Origin: Mallotus nudiflorus
Taxonomy: Eukaryota > Streptophyta > Magnoliopsida > Malpighiales > Euphorbiaceae
Assembly (NCBI GenBank): GCA_947683625.1
Contig: CANTUR010000340.1
Location: forward strand, 3,507,001 to 3,571,000
Direction: 5' to 3'
DNA: 64,000 nucleotides
The stretch's first letter is position 1; every line of letters starts with the position of its first letter. A program made the translations under genes and the position numbers. The notes below the pieces were generated by a model, which saw nothing but the letters and a program-made list of their open reading frames with translations, was not told where the DNA came from and made no database searches. Below, one piece after another: positions 45,446-58,800 of the stretch.

Positions 45446-48400
45446 AGATATTGTAAGAATATAGATACGTAAGAATGTAAAAAATAGACAAGTGTAAAAG
45501 TGTAGTGCCAAATGTTGGACTAAAAACAAAAGAAAGACAACTAGTTGTCAAAAAGTCTAATTTAAGTGTAAAAAAATTAAGTTAATAGCTAAGCCATGTG
45601 TCCAAAGTAAGTTATAGAATCATGTAGAAAGTTAAATATTTTAGGTATAGTCTTCTATATATATGAGTTTGTATTACAGGGACTATAAGTAAGAAAAAAA
45701 CTTATTAATAAAAATACTATGAGTTTTTATAATATTTGTGAGTAGACAACTATCTCTTTATAAGTTTTCTTACTCTTTCTATATTTTTTGATCCATGGTT
45801 TGAATACTTGTATGAATTAATTATTCACAATTATACTAATTGTGTTATATGAAATTTTAAATTATATTGTGAAATTTTTATAGTTTGTCTATCGTTTGAC
45901 AGTTTATGTGACTTTTATGCATGAATCCTTATTATGGTATCAGAGCATATAGTCTGGGAAGAGAATTTGCTGAGAATCCAGAAAAATGAAAAAAAATTTT
46001 GAGCACTTGTTATTAGAAATTAGTAATAATAATGAACAAATAAGTCAAGATTTTGATAGTAATATAATATTTTGTAACTATAAAGAATCACAAAACAATC
46101 ATAGTATCAATGGTAATGCTATAGAAAATTTAGTAATTGATATAACAACAAATTTATAAATTTGTTTATACAATAAATTATTAGGATTCCAAGAAAATAA
46201 AGAAAGTTTAGAAAAAAGTACTAAAACTCTTGAAAAAATATTAGATTAACAATATAGAATAGAATTATTAATAAACAAATTTATAACTATTGGATTATCA
46301 TGAATTCTACAATAGATAAAATTTTAGATAAGATATGTGTTTTAGATTGGAGTCGATTATCAATAATCATATCACTAAGAGATAAAATAGATAAAATCGT
46401 ATAGATGCAGAAAGAGAGATTTTGTAAGAATATAGCTAAGTAAGAACGTAAAATGTGGACAAATGTAAAAGTGTTGTGCCAAATGTTGGACTAAAAACAA
46501 AAGAAAGAAAATTAAAAGTCAAACAGTCTTATTTAGGTGTAGAAAAATTAAGTTAATAGCTAAGAAATGTGTCCAAAGTAATTTATATAGAATCATGTAT
46601 AAACTTATATATTTTAGATATAGTCTTATATATATATGAGTTTGTATTGTAGACATTGTAAGTAAGAAAAAAACTTATTAATAAAAATACTATGGGTTTT
46701 TATAATATTTGTGAGTACAAAGCTATCTCTTTATAAGTTCTTTTACTCTTTCTATATTTTTTGATCCATGATTTTAATGCTTGTACGAATTAATTATTCA
46801 CAATTATATTAATTGTGTTATGTGAAATATTAAATTATACTATGCATTTTTGATAGTTTATCTATCATTTGATAGTTTGTGTGTCTTTTATGCATGCATC
46901 CTTATTATGGTATCAGAGCATTTAGGTCGAGAAGAGAATTTGCATAGAATCCAGAGAAATGAAAAGAAAATTTAATCATTTATTAATAGGAATTAATAGT
47001 AATAATGAACAAATAAGTAAAGATTTTGATAGTTATATAATATTTTGTAACTATAAAGAATCACATAATAATTATAGTATAGAAGGTAATGCTATAGAAA
47101 ATTTAATAATTGATATGATAACAAATTTAGGAAATTGTTAGTATAATAAATTATTAGGATTGCAAGAAAATAAAGAACGTCTAGAAAAATTTACTAAAAC
47201 TCTTGAAAAAATATTTGATCAACAATATAGAATATAATTATTAGTAAAAGAAATTATAACTATTGGATTATCATGAGTTCTACAATAGATAAAATTTTAG
47301 ATAATATGTTTATATTAGATTGGAGTCGGTTATCAGTCATGATATGACTAAGAGATGAAATAGATAAAAGCATAAAAACATAAAGAGAGATATTGTAAGA
47401 ATATAGATAAGTAAGAATGTAACATACAGACAAGTGTAAAAGTTTAGTGCCAAATGTTGGACTAAAAACAAAAGAAAAACAATTAGTAGTCAAAAAGACT
47501 AATTTAGGTGTAAAAAAATTAAGTTAAAAGCCAAGCCATGTATTCAAAGTAATTTATGTGGAATTGTGTAGAAATTTAGATATTTTAGATATAGTCTTCT
47601 ATTTATATGAGTTTGTACTGTAGAGATTGTAATTAAGAAAAAAACTTATTAACAACAATACTGAGTTTTTATAATATTTGTGAGTAGAAAGCTATCTCTA
47701 TGTAAGTTCTCTTACTTTTTCTATATTTTTTGATTAATGGTTTGAATGATTATATGAATTAATTATTCATAGTTATACTAATTGTGTTATGTGAAATTTT
47801 AAATTATACTCTGAATTTTTATAGTTTGCCTTTCATTTGACAATTTGTCTGTCTTTCATACATGCATCCTTATTATGGTATCAGAACATATAGGTTGGGA
47901 AGAGAATTTGCAGAGAAAATAGAAAAAATGAAAAGAAAATTTGAACATTTGTTAATAGGAATTAGTAGTAATAATGAACAAATAAGTTAAGATTTTGATA
48001 GTAAAACAATATTTTGTAACTATAAAAAATCACATAATAATCATAGTATAGAAGTTAATGCTATTGAAAATTTAATAATTGATATGATAACAAATTAGGA
48101 AGTTGTTTGTAGGATTGCAAGAAAATAAAGAAAGTCTGGGAAAAATTACTAAAACTTACGAAAAAAATATTAGATCAACAATATAAAATAGAATTATTAG
48201 TAAAAGAAATAATAACTATTGGATTATCATGAGTTCTACAATAAATAAAATTTTAGATAATATGTTTATATTGGATTGGAGTAGGTTATCAATTATGATA
48301 TCACTAAGAGATGAAATAGATAAAACCATAGATGCAGAAAGACAGATATTGTAAGAATATAGAAAAGTAAGAATGTAAAATATAGACAAGTGAAAAAGTG

Positions 48401-51400
48401 TCGTGCCAAATGTTGGACTAAAAACAAAAGAAAGCAATTAGTAGTCAAAATGTCTAACTTAGGTGTAAAAAAATTAAGTTAATAGCCAAGCCATGTGTCC
48501 AAAGTAATTTATGTGGAATCATATAGAAACATAGCTGTTTTAGATATAATCTTATATATATTTGAGTTTGTATTGCATTAGTTGTATATAAGAAAAAAAC
48601 TTATTCATGAAAATATTATGAGTTTTTATAATATTTGTGAGTAGAAAGCTATCTCTTTGTAAGTTCTCTTACACTTTCTATATTTTTTTATCCATGGTTT
48701 GAATGATTGTATGAATTAATTATTCACAGTTATACAAATTGTGTTATGTGAAATTTTTAATTATACTATGAATTTTTTATAGTTTGTCTATCATTTGACA
48801 GTTTGTGTGTCTTTCATACATGCATCCTTATTATGGTATCAGAGCATATAAGTTCGGAAGAGAATTTGTAGAGAACCCAAAAAAATGAAAAGAAATTTTG
48901 AACATTTATTAATAAGAATTAGAAGTAATAATGAACAAATAAGTTAAGATTTTGATAGTAATACAATATTTTGTAGCTATAAAGAATCACATAATAATCA
49001 AAGTGTAGAAGGTAATGGTGTGGAAAATTTAATAATTGATATGATAGCAAATTTAGGAAGTTGTTTATATAATAAATTATTAGGATTGTAAGAAATTAAA
49101 GAAAGCCGAGAAAAAAGTAATAAAACTCTTGAAAAAATATTAGCTCAACAATATATAATAGAATTATTAGTAAAAAAAATTATAACTATTGGATTATCGT
49201 GAGTTCTTCAATATATAAAATTTTAGATAAAAGGTGCATATTAGATTGTAGTCGGTTATGAGTCATGATATCACTAATAGATGAAATAAAAAAAAAACCA
49301 CATATGCAGAAAGAGAGATATTATTAAAATATAGATAAGCAAGAATATAAAATATAGACAAGTGTAAAAGTGTACTGCCAAATGTTGGACTAAAAACAAA
49401 AAAAAGAAAATTAGTAGTCATAAAGTCTAATTTAGGTGTCGAAAAATTAAGTTAATAGCCTAGCCATGTGTCCAAAGTAATTTAGGTATAATCATGTAGA
49501 AACTTAGATATTTTGGATATAGTCTTATGTATATATAAGTTTGTATTTTAGAGATCATAAGTAAGAAAAAAACTTATTAATATAAATGCTATGAGTTTTT
49601 ATAGTATTTGTGAATAGAAAGCTATCTTTGTGAAAGTTCTCTTACTCTTTCTATATTTTTTGATCCATGATTTGAATGATTGTATGAATTAATTAGTCAT
49701 AGTCATACAAACTGTGTTCTATGAATTTTTTATAGTTTGTCTATCATTTGATACTTTGTGTGTCTTTTATATATGCATCCTTATTATGATATAAAAGGAT
49801 ATAGGTAGGGAAGAGAATTTGTAGAGAATCTAGAAAAAATTAAAAAAAAATTGAACAATTATTAATAGGAATTAGTAGTAATAATGAACAAGTCAAGATT
49901 TTGATAGTAACACAAAATTTTGTAACTATAAAGAATCACATAATAATCATAGTATATAAGGTAATGGTGTGGAAAATTTAATAATTGATATGATAGCAAA
50001 TTTAGGAAATTGTTTGTATAATAAATTATCAGGATTGCAAGAAAATAAAGAAAGTCTAGAAAAAATTACTAAAACTCTTAAAAAAATATTAGATCAACAA
50101 TATAGAATAGAATTATTAGTAAAACAAATTATAACTATTGGATTATCATTAGTTCTAGAATAGTTAAACTTTAAAATAAAATGTATATATTAGATTGGAG
50201 TTGATTATGAGTGAATATATCACTAAGAGATGAAATAGATAAAACCATAGATGTAGAAAGAGAGATATTGTTAGATTATAGATAAGTAAGAATGTAAAAT
50301 ATAGACAACTGTAAAAGTGTAGTTCCAAATGTTGGACTAAAAATAAAAGAAAGAAAATTAGCAGTCAAAAAGTCTAATTTAGGTATAGAAAAATTAACTT
50401 AATAGCCTAGCCATATGTCCAAAGTAATTTATGTAGAATCATGTAGAAACTTTGATATTTTAGATATAGTCTTCTATATATATGAGTTTGTATTGTAGAG
50501 ATTATAAGTAAGAAAAAACTTATTAATAAAAATAAGAAAAAACTTATTAATAAAAATACTATGAGTTTTTATAATATTTATGAGTAGAAAGCTATCTCTC
50601 TGTAAGTTCTCTTACTATTTCTATATTTTTTGATCCATGGTTTGAATGATTGTATGAATTAATTAGTAACAGTTATACAAATTGTGTTCTGTGAAATATT
50701 TAATTATACTATGAATTTTTGATAGTTTGTCTGTCATTTGATAGTTTGTCCGTCATTTGACAGTTTATGTGTCTTTCATGCATGCATCCTTATTATGGTG
50801 TAAGAGCATATAGGTTGGGAAGAGAATTTGTAGAGAATTCGAAAAAAATGAAAATAAATTTGAACATTTGTTAATAGAAATTAGTAGTAATAATGAACAA
50901 ATAAGTCAGGATTTTGATAGTAATACAATATTTTGTAACTATAAAGAATCACATAATAATCATAGTATAGAAGGTAATGGTGTGGAAGATTTAATAATTG
51001 ATATGATAGCAAATTTGGGAAATTTTTTGTATAATAAATTGTTAGGATTGCAAGAAAATAAACATAGTCTAAAAAAATTAATAAAACTCTTGAAAAAATG
51101 TTAGATCAACAATATAGAATATAATTATTAGTAAAAAAAAATTATAACTATTGGATTATCATGAGTTCTAAAATAGATAAAATTTTAGATAAAATGTGTA
51201 TATTAGATTGGAGTTGGTTATGAATCATGATATCATTAAGAGATGGAATAGATAAAACCACAGATGTAGAATGAGAGATATTGTTAGAATTAGTTAAGTA
51301 AGAATGTAAAATATAGACAAGTGTAAAAGTGTAGTGTCAAATGTTGGACTAAAAACATAAAAAAGAAAATTAGTAGTCAAAAAGTCTAATTTAGGTGTGG

Positions 51401-51483
51401 AAAAATTAAGTTAATAGCCTAGCCACGTGTACAAAGTAATTTATGTAAAAACATGTAGAAACTTAGATAATTTAGATATAGTC

Positions 51484-51484
51484 T

Positions 51485-51541
<57 letters not shown>
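51484..51541. repeat. (TA)n run in array unit 10
   Basis: Expansion of the TATA-like box region to about 58 bp of TA/AT dinucleotides. The same site is only 8-12 bp of TA in the other units. Confidence 0.9.
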
Positions 51542-51543
<2 letters not shown>

Positions 51544-54090
51544 TTTGTATTGTAGAGATTATAAGTAAGAAAAAAACTTATTAATATAAATGCTATGAGT
51601 TTTTATAGTATTTGTGAGCAGAAAGCTATCTCTGTGAAAGTTCTCTTACTCTTTCTATATTTTTTGATCCATGGTTTGAATGATTGTTTGAATTAATTAT
51701 TCACTGTTATACAAATTGTGTTTTATGAAATTTTTAATTATACTATGAATTTTTTATAGTTTGTCTATCCTTTGATAGTTTGTATGTCTTTCACGCATGC
51801 ATCCTTATTATGGTATCAGAGCATATATGTTTGGAAGAGAATTTGTAGAGAATCCAAAAAAGATCAAAAGAAATTTTGAACATTTGTTAATAGGAATTAG
51901 TTGTAATAATGAACAAATAAGTCAGGATTTTGATAGTAATACAATACTTTGTAACTATAACGAATCACCTAATATTCATAGTATAGAAGGTAATGGTGTG
52001 GAATATTTAATAATTGATATGAAAACAAATTTAGGAAATTGTTTATATAATAAATTGTTAGGATTGTAAGCAAATATAGAACGTCTAGAAAAAAATTACT
52101 AAACCTTTTGAAAAATTATTAGATCAACAATATAAAATAAAATTATTAGTAAAAAAAATTATAACTATTGGATTATCATGAGTTATATAGTAGATAAAAT
52201 TTTAGATAATATGTGTATATTATATTGGAGTCTGTTATGAGTCATGATATCATTAAGAGATGAAATAGATAAAAACACAGATGCAGAAAGAGAGATATTG
52301 TTAGAATATAGATAAGTAAGAATCTAAAATATAGACAAGTGTAAAAGTGTAGCACCCAATGTTGGGCTAAAAAAAAGAAAGAAAATTAGTAGTCAAAAAT
52401 TCTAATTTAGGTGTAGAAAAATTAAGTTAATAGCCTAGCCATAAGTCCAAAGTAATTTATGCAGAATCATGTAAAAACTTAGATATTTTAGATATAGTCT
52501 ACTATATATATATATGTTTGTATTGTAGAGATTGCAAGTAAGAAAAAAACTGATTAATATAAATGCTATGAGTTTTTATAATATTTTTGAGTAGAAAGCT
52601 ATCTTTTTGTAAGTTCTCTTGCTCTTTCTATATTTTTTGATCCTTGGTTTGAATGATTGTATGAATTAATTATTCGCAGTTATACTAATTGTGTTCTGTG
52701 AAATTTTAAATTATACTGTGAATTTTTTATAGTTTGTCTATCATTTGACAATTTCCCTGTCTTTTCTACATGCGTCCTTTTTATGGTATTAGAGCATATA
52801 GGCTGGGAAAATAATTTGCAGAAAAATCAGAAAAAATGAAAAGAAAATTTGAACATTTATTAATAGGAATTAGTAGTAATAATGAACAAATATGTCAAGA
52901 TTTTGATAGTAGTACAATATTTTGTAACTATAAAGAATCACATAGTAATCATAGTATAGAAGGTAATACTGTAAAAAAAATGTAATAATTGATATGATAA
53001 AAAATTTAGGAAATTGTTTATATAATAAATTACTAGGATTGCAAGAAAATAAAGAAAGTCTAGAAAAAATATTAGATCAACAATATAGAATAGAATTATT
53101 AGTAAAAGAAATTATAAGTATTAGATTATCACGAGTTCTACAATAGATAAAATTTTAGATACCATGTTTATATTAGATTGGAGTCGGTTATGAGTCATGA
53201 TATCACTAAGAGATGAAATTGATAAAACCATAGATGCAGAATGAGAGATATTGTATGAATATAGATAAGTAAGAATGTAAAATATAGACAACTGTAAAAG
53301 CGTAGTGCCAAATGTTGGACTAAAAACAAAAGAAAGACAATTAGTAGTCAAAAAATCTAATTTAGGTGTAAAAAAATTAAATTAACGGCCAAGCCATGTG
53401 TCTGAAGTAATTTATGTGGATTCATGTAGAAACATAGATATTTTAGATATAGTCTTCTATATATATGGGTTTGTATTGTAGAGATTGTAAGTAGGAATAA
53501 AACTTACTAATAAAAATTCTTTGAGATTTTATAATATTTGTGAGTAGAAAGCTATCTCAATGTTAGTTCTCTTACTCTTTCTATATTTTATGTTCCATGC
53601 TTTGAATGCATGTATGAATTAATTATGCACAATTATGTTAATTGTGTTGTGTGAAATTTTAAATTATACTTTGAATTTTTTATAGTTTTTCTAAAATTTG
53701 ACAATTTGCCTGTCGTTCATGTACGCATCCTTATTATAGTATCAGAGCATATAGGTTGGGAAAAGAATATGCATAGAATCTAGAAAAAATGAAAAGAAAA
53801 TTTGAACATTTATTAATCAGAATTAGCAGTAATAATGAACAATTAAGTCAAGTTTTTTTATTGTAATACAATATTTTGTAACTATAAAGAATCACATAAT
53901 AATTATAGTATAGAAGGTAATGCTATAGAAAATTTAATAATTGATATGATAACAAATTTAGGAAATTGTTTGTATAATAAATTATTAGGGTTGCAAGAAA
54001 ATATAGAATGTCTAAAAAAAACTTATTAAAACTCTTGAAAAAATATTAGATCAACAATATAGAATATAATTATTAGTAAAAGAAATTATA

Positions 54091-54384
54091 CCCATATTAT
54101 ATATTTTCCGCTTTGCCCAGGCCCAGCCCGCAGCGCACGGTTTTAAAACGCGTCTAATGGGAGAAGGTGTCCACACCCTTATAAGGCGTGCTTCGTTCTC
54201 CTTCCCAATCGATGTGGGATATCACAATCCACCCCCCTTAGGGCCCAGCGTCCACGCTGGCACACCGATCTGGGCTCCAGCTCTGATACCATTGTAACAA
54301 CCCAGACCAACCCGCATCAGATATTGTCCGCTTTGCCCAGGCCCAGCCCGTAGTGCACGGTTTTAAAACACGTCTAATGGGATG
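54091..54384 (-). mobile_element. TRIM-like element, 5' LTR truncated
   Basis: On the minus strand, TGTTGGT-free but TG-led text TGTGATATCCCACATCGATT (ending at 54226 on the plus strand) is one LTR. The polypurine AAGGGGGGTGGAT lies at 54227-54239, a short internal region follows, and the primer site ATGGTATCAGAGC occupies 54280-54292. The other LTR ends GGTTGTTACA at 54293. Both LTRs share CCGCTTTGCCCAGGCCCAGC and GTTTTAAAAC(G/A)CGTCTAATG. An internal region of only about 66 bp with primer site and polypurine tract but no coding sequence defines a TRIM. I see no 5S rRNA-like segment, so I do not call it Cassandra. Confidence 0.7.
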
Positions 54385-56480
54385 GGAGCTCTAACTCAAT
54401 CGGCTTCAACCGACTTTGGCTCTAATAATTGAGGTTATAAGTGAATGTTATTAATTTTAGAACTCAAATTATAATTTTTGTGATTTTTAAACTATCTTTA
54501 TAAATATTTTTGAATTATGCCAAATGTGATTTTAGGTTAAATTATATTTTTGGGAGAAAATTTGTTAGTTGATTATATGTTTTAATTATATTAGGAAGAT
54601 TTATTTTGAGAAAATGGATTTTTGGCATGATTAAATAATTTTAAGGAATTATTTTTAGTATTAATAGCACATTGTGTAATTTATGTATTTTAGGGGGGTA
54701 AAAATGTAATTTTATGCTAAACATAGTTAAATATATATTTTAATTAGTTTTATTAATATTTAAGGGGTTTAGACAATTTTATAAATTAATTGGTATTTTT
54801 ACCTAAGTAGTGTAAATTTTAAATATTAAATCCCAAATATTATATATATATATAATACATTTTAATGGATTTTAAATTAGGGTATAATTATATTTTGACG
54901 AAGGAATACAAATTTAGTTGTTAATTTTGAATAATTGAGATTTTATATATTTTTGTCTATTTTTAGTATATGTGTATGTGAAATATGTGTTTTGAGAAAA
55001 ATGTTAATAATTCTCGATATTTTATTGAGTTGTGATCTCGGTCGGGGCAAAAATGTAGTTTTGGGAGCCCGACTCGAGTATGGATGTCTGTGATTATTAG
55101 AAGTGTATTTTTATGCAGGTCTGGCTCTATCTTTGGTAGAAAGATGTTCTTTTTACAGAGGAGGCTCTGCCGAAATTTCGGTAGATTTTCTCGTAAAACG
55201 TGATATTCGTAAAATTTCTAATGTTAGTTAGGTTATATCCTGTCTAGCAAGTCTTGCCGAGTTTTCCTCGAGTCAGCTCGGAATTTCATTATTTTGTTGA
55301 CTGTTGATTTCGATTCCATGGTCATGTTTTAAAAGTTGATTGTTATTTTCTTTTAGAGCATTTCAGATCAGAAGCTGTGAGACCGAGGCAGACGCGTGGT
55401 CGTCAGCCTTCACATTCATCCTGTAAGTCGATAGAATGATCTGTGCGTGTGTTTTAATTAACAAATACGTGCACTCATATTTTAATATTGATTATATGGT
55501 TTATTTAATTTAATGTTGCTATTTAAGATTTATATGCATTTTATTTATTTAAAATCGATTTTGAGAAATTTTGGTAGAACAGGCTACCTGGTGGGCTTCA
55601 CCAAGACTATGTGCACATGGTAGAGATTGAGAGATGGATCCGTAATATATATGATTGGTGAATGCTAAACTGGGACGGATGCCTTGGTAGAAGCCTTTGC
55701 TCTCGGGGACTACCAGTGATTGTAAGGTCGATAATGGACTGGGATGGGTGCCTCGATCGATGCCTTTTGCTCTCGGGGACTGCCAGTGCCATATATTTAT
55801 TAAGTGAATGATTACGGCTTGGTGCCTCGGTTGATGCCTTTGCTCTCGAGGACTGGTAGTCTAGTTGGAATAAGTGGGCCCAGTTGGCCATGTAGATTTT
55901 TGGGTTTAGGGTTCTACCAAGATTTTTTTTTTCAAAAGCTATAAATATATACTATAAATTATTTTTACTATAAACATATAGTTTTCAAAAAGGTTTTCAA
56001 ACCATACAACTCTTTTTAGTGACTTACTCAGTGAGGTCTGATTCCCCTCAATTTATTTTTTTTTCAGGAGCTTGGGAGTTCGACCTCAGACTACTTCCAC
56101 ACCATGTTTCTTCATCACCGGCTATTTTATGTAGGTCATTGTAAGTTGTACTGTGTGTTAATCTAGGTTGCTGCAGTAGTATATGTACTAAGGATTTGTA
56201 TGGTTTAAACATAATTGTGTAAATTAGTTGTGTAAACCACGTTTATGTATAAGATTTAAATTTAATTTATAATATGAGATGTTGAAACACATTTTAATTA
56301 AGCAGTTGAATTTGTGTATTTTGAGAAAAATCAGTTTGATAATATGTTCTATTAGTAATTAAAGTTTAAAATATGAATGGTTTTATTTTCTTTTTCTTTA
56401 GGCTTACTACGGGTTTCGGGGGCCTTATGCCTACCCATTCCCTAGTACCGGTCACATGCCCTCAGGTTCGGGTCATGACA
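54385..56480 (+). mobile_element. Tekay-like LTR remnant (probable solo LTR) inside array unit 12
   Basis: It ends GGTTCGGGTCATGACA at 56480 and is collinear in parts with the Tekay LTR: GGTCGGGGCAAAAATG, GCAGGTCTGGCTCTA...TTTTTACAGAGGAGG, CGGTAGATTTTCTCGTAAAA (55020-55200), GGCTACCTGGTGGGC (55580), repeated GCCTTTGCTCTCGGGGACT (55690-55860) and CTCAGTGAGGTCTGATTCCCC (56025). Its 5' start is missing where the TRIM lies. No coding region follows. It shares family with the LTRs at 21816 and 31247 but is clearly diverged. Confidence 0.7.
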
Positions 56481-56999
56481 CTAGAATAGATAAAACTATA
56501 GATAATATGTGTATATTAAATTTGAGTCAGTTATCAGTAATGATATCACTAGAAGACAAAATATATAAAACCGTAGATAAAAAAAAAAGATATTGTAAGA
56601 ATTTAGATAAGTAAAAATGTAAAATATAGACAAGTGTAAAAGTGTAGTGCCAAATGTTGGACTAAAAACAGAAGAAAGAAAATTAGTAGTAAAAAATTTT
56701 AATTTAGGTGTACAAAAATTAAGTTAATAGCTAAGCCATGTGTCCAAAGTAATTTATGTATAGTCGTGTAGAAACTTAGATATTTTAGATATAGTCTTCT
56801 ATATATATGAGTTTGTATTGTAGAGATTGTAAGTAAGAAAAAACTTATGAATAAAAATACTATGAGTTTTTATAATATTTGTGAGTTTAAAGCTATTTTT
56901 CTACAAGTTCTCTTACTCTTTCTATATTTTTTAATCCATGGTTTGAATACTTGTATGAATTAATTATTCGCTATTATATTAATTTTGTTAACCTTTTTG

Positions 57000-57560
57000 C
57001 TGACTGTTGAATACATGCTGGCAATTGACTAAGTTCTTAATGACTAAGACTTGGATTAATACAATGAAGAAGCCCATAATCATAAAAATTTCATACTGTG
57101 TTTGGATTTTCAATTTGGTAAATAGTGACTTTTTAAAAATTTTTCCAACACACTAAATTCATCTAAGGAATATTGGATTTTGGTCATAAAATATATTGGA
57201 TCAAAATATAGAATTTCTTGAAATAATTATTTCTATAACAAGTGATTGTCATAAACGAATCACCCTTTGGTTCTTCTTTAACTTTTTATGAGTAACTTAG
57301 TCTAATACTATATTGAGAAATTCTTTTTTTTTTTAATTCTTCTTTGGATGTAACATTTTCTTTTAATTTGGATTTACCTCTTCCTTCTTCTTTGGATCTA
57401 TTTTCTTCCTTCTCCTACTTAGTACTGTTTTATGCTGTTATGGTGAAATTTTCTTCAGAATCAGATTTTCCATAAGTTAGTTATGATATAAGCTGCTTAA
57501 GTTTTTCATTCTCTGACAATAATTGATTCAACTTTTGTTCTAATACTAGAAATTGGTCTA
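57000..57560 (-). pseudogene. Viral 3' ORF and coiled-coil ORF, inverted copy
   Basis: Corresponds to 30475-31100. The text complementary to the NPN-W-FYDYE region lies at about 57060-57130, and the leucine-zipper/lysine-rich part at about 57330-57540. Heavily interrupted. Confidence 0.6.
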
Positions 57561-58020
57561 TTTGAAATAATATTATTGTTAGTTCTAGATAAGAAATTAG
57601 CAAGGAAATTTCATTTTCCTTTTATATATACTTGGTACTATAAGCATAATCGAATAAATAAGATTGCCATTTTAAAATCTTTTATTAAGATTATTAGCTG
57701 GTATTCTTTTTAACCAAGATATTACTATTCTATCATCAGTCTCTATAATAAATTCAAATTCACAAATCATTAGTTCAAAGCTCTTTATTGCCTTTATTAC
57801 TGCTAGCATTTCTTTTTCATTTGAATAATAATTTTGTTCGCTTTATTAAAAGTTCCTAAAATATATTTGCAAATTTTTGGATCTTTGTCTTTTTCTTTAA
57901 AAGTTAAAGTTTCTCCCCATCCTGTGTCACTTGCATCAGTTGTTAGTAAAGATAAGGGTTACATATTTCTTTTATCTTTTTTACTAATAATTCATCTTTT
58001 TCTGTCAAATCTTATTTTTC
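57561..58020 (-). pseudogene. Viral RNase H, inverted copy
   Basis: The minus strand gives ATDASDTGWGETLTF-type text (about 57945-57900), then NEKEMLA-IKAIK-FELMICE and the ETD-R-VISWLK-like segment (about 57740). Catalytic acids remain at the first positions, with frameshifts between blocks. Confidence 0.7.
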
Positions 58021-58800
58021 ATTCTTTTAAAATTTTTTTTTATTAAAACTAGTCATAATATAAGATAAATTTGGAATATATTCTCTACAGACATTTAATA
58101 ATCCTAATAATGATTGTAGTTGTCTCTTTTTAGTTATTTTTTCAGAAAATTCTAATAATTTTGGAGCTATGTCGGGTTGTAATTTAATTCCTTTATTACT
58201 AATTATTGATCCTAAAAATTCTATCTCTGTTTTAGCAATTTTACTTTTCCTAAAGCTAATCCTTTTTCTTGACATCTTTCTATGAATAATAATGTGTCTA
58301 AAATGTTCTTCTAATATATTAAAGAAAATTAAAATATCATCAATATATACTAAAGTAAATTCTTTTAATGGTTCTATCTTTTCATTAGTAAATTTCTAAA
58401 ATTCAGCAAGACTATTTAAGTATCTAAATGGTAAAATATTCATTTCATATAATCATTGGGATGTGATAAATACTGTCAAATGTTTATCTTTTTCTTCTAA
58501 CTTACAATGGTAAAATCCTGATTTGAAATCAAAAGTGGAAAAATAATTTGTATTTTCTAATTTTCTAAATAAGACATGTTTATTTGGTATTGGATAAGAA
58601 TATCTATTACATAGATTATTAAGTGGTTTATAGTTTATGACTAATATAGTTTTACCTCTTTTTTGTTCAGAGTGTTTATTTACTATAAAGGCACTACAAC
58701 TACATTGACTAGTAGAGAGACTACAAAATCCTTTTTCTAACATTTCCTAAATATGAATTTCATATTCTTTTAATTTTATTGGTGTTGCATTTATTTTTTT
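58021..58800 (-). pseudogene. Viral reverse transcriptase, inverted copy
   Basis: Two open blocks: 58743-58453 (MLEKGFCSLSTSQCSCSAFI, KTILVINYKPLNNLCNRYSY, FDFKSGFYHCKLEEKDKHL) and 58275-58027 (FRKSKIAKTEIEFLGSIISN, GIKLQPDIAPKLLEFSEKIT, LLGLLNVCREYIPNLSYI). YIDD lies at 58347-58336. It is better preserved than the main copy, in which the first block is broken, and confirms the caulimovirid-type LQP---PKLLEF segment. Confidence 0.88.

Larger units (their letters stand above)
43111..56988 (+). repeat. Satellite-like tandem array of the viral leader/ORF1 module, 13 units
   Basis: Unit starts (AGATATTGTAAGAATATAG-type): 43111, 43561, 44514, 45446, 46417, 47388, 48344, 49316, 50263, 51276, 52293, 53246, 56588. 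Full units are 932-1017 bp; the first (450 bp) and last (401 bp) are partial, and unit 12 contains a 2390-bp insertion. Each full unit holds the end of the viral tail spacer, a TATA-like box, AATAAA, a tRNA-Met primer site, ORF1 and the first ~40 codons of ORF2. The ORF2 piece always ends at AAAGAGAG and joins AGATATTG, so one junction was made once and then multiplied. By eye units differ by roughly 5-12%. Primer-site positions: 44033, 44965, 45935, 46908, 47876, 48834, 49787, 50796, 51811, 52784, 53737; TGGTATCAGAGC is exact in several, for example 45935, 46908 and 51811. Confidence 0.93.

Noticed and set aside
43433..53351. A recurring minus-strand frame of about 75 codons (MTTNCLSFVFSPTFGTTLLH) at most array junctions
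   Set aside because: It is antisense to the ORF2/leader junction and recurs because the unit recurs. It has frequent conflicting changes and no independent sign of coding.
24907..53748. Array units as LTRs of a retrotransposon
   Set aside because: The primer-binding site lies inside each unit, upstream of ORF1, not at the unit edge. There are no TG...CA edges, and the main copy has a single leader per genome.
54091..54384. Cassandra TRIM
   Set aside because: No 5S rRNA-like segment is visible in either LTR part.
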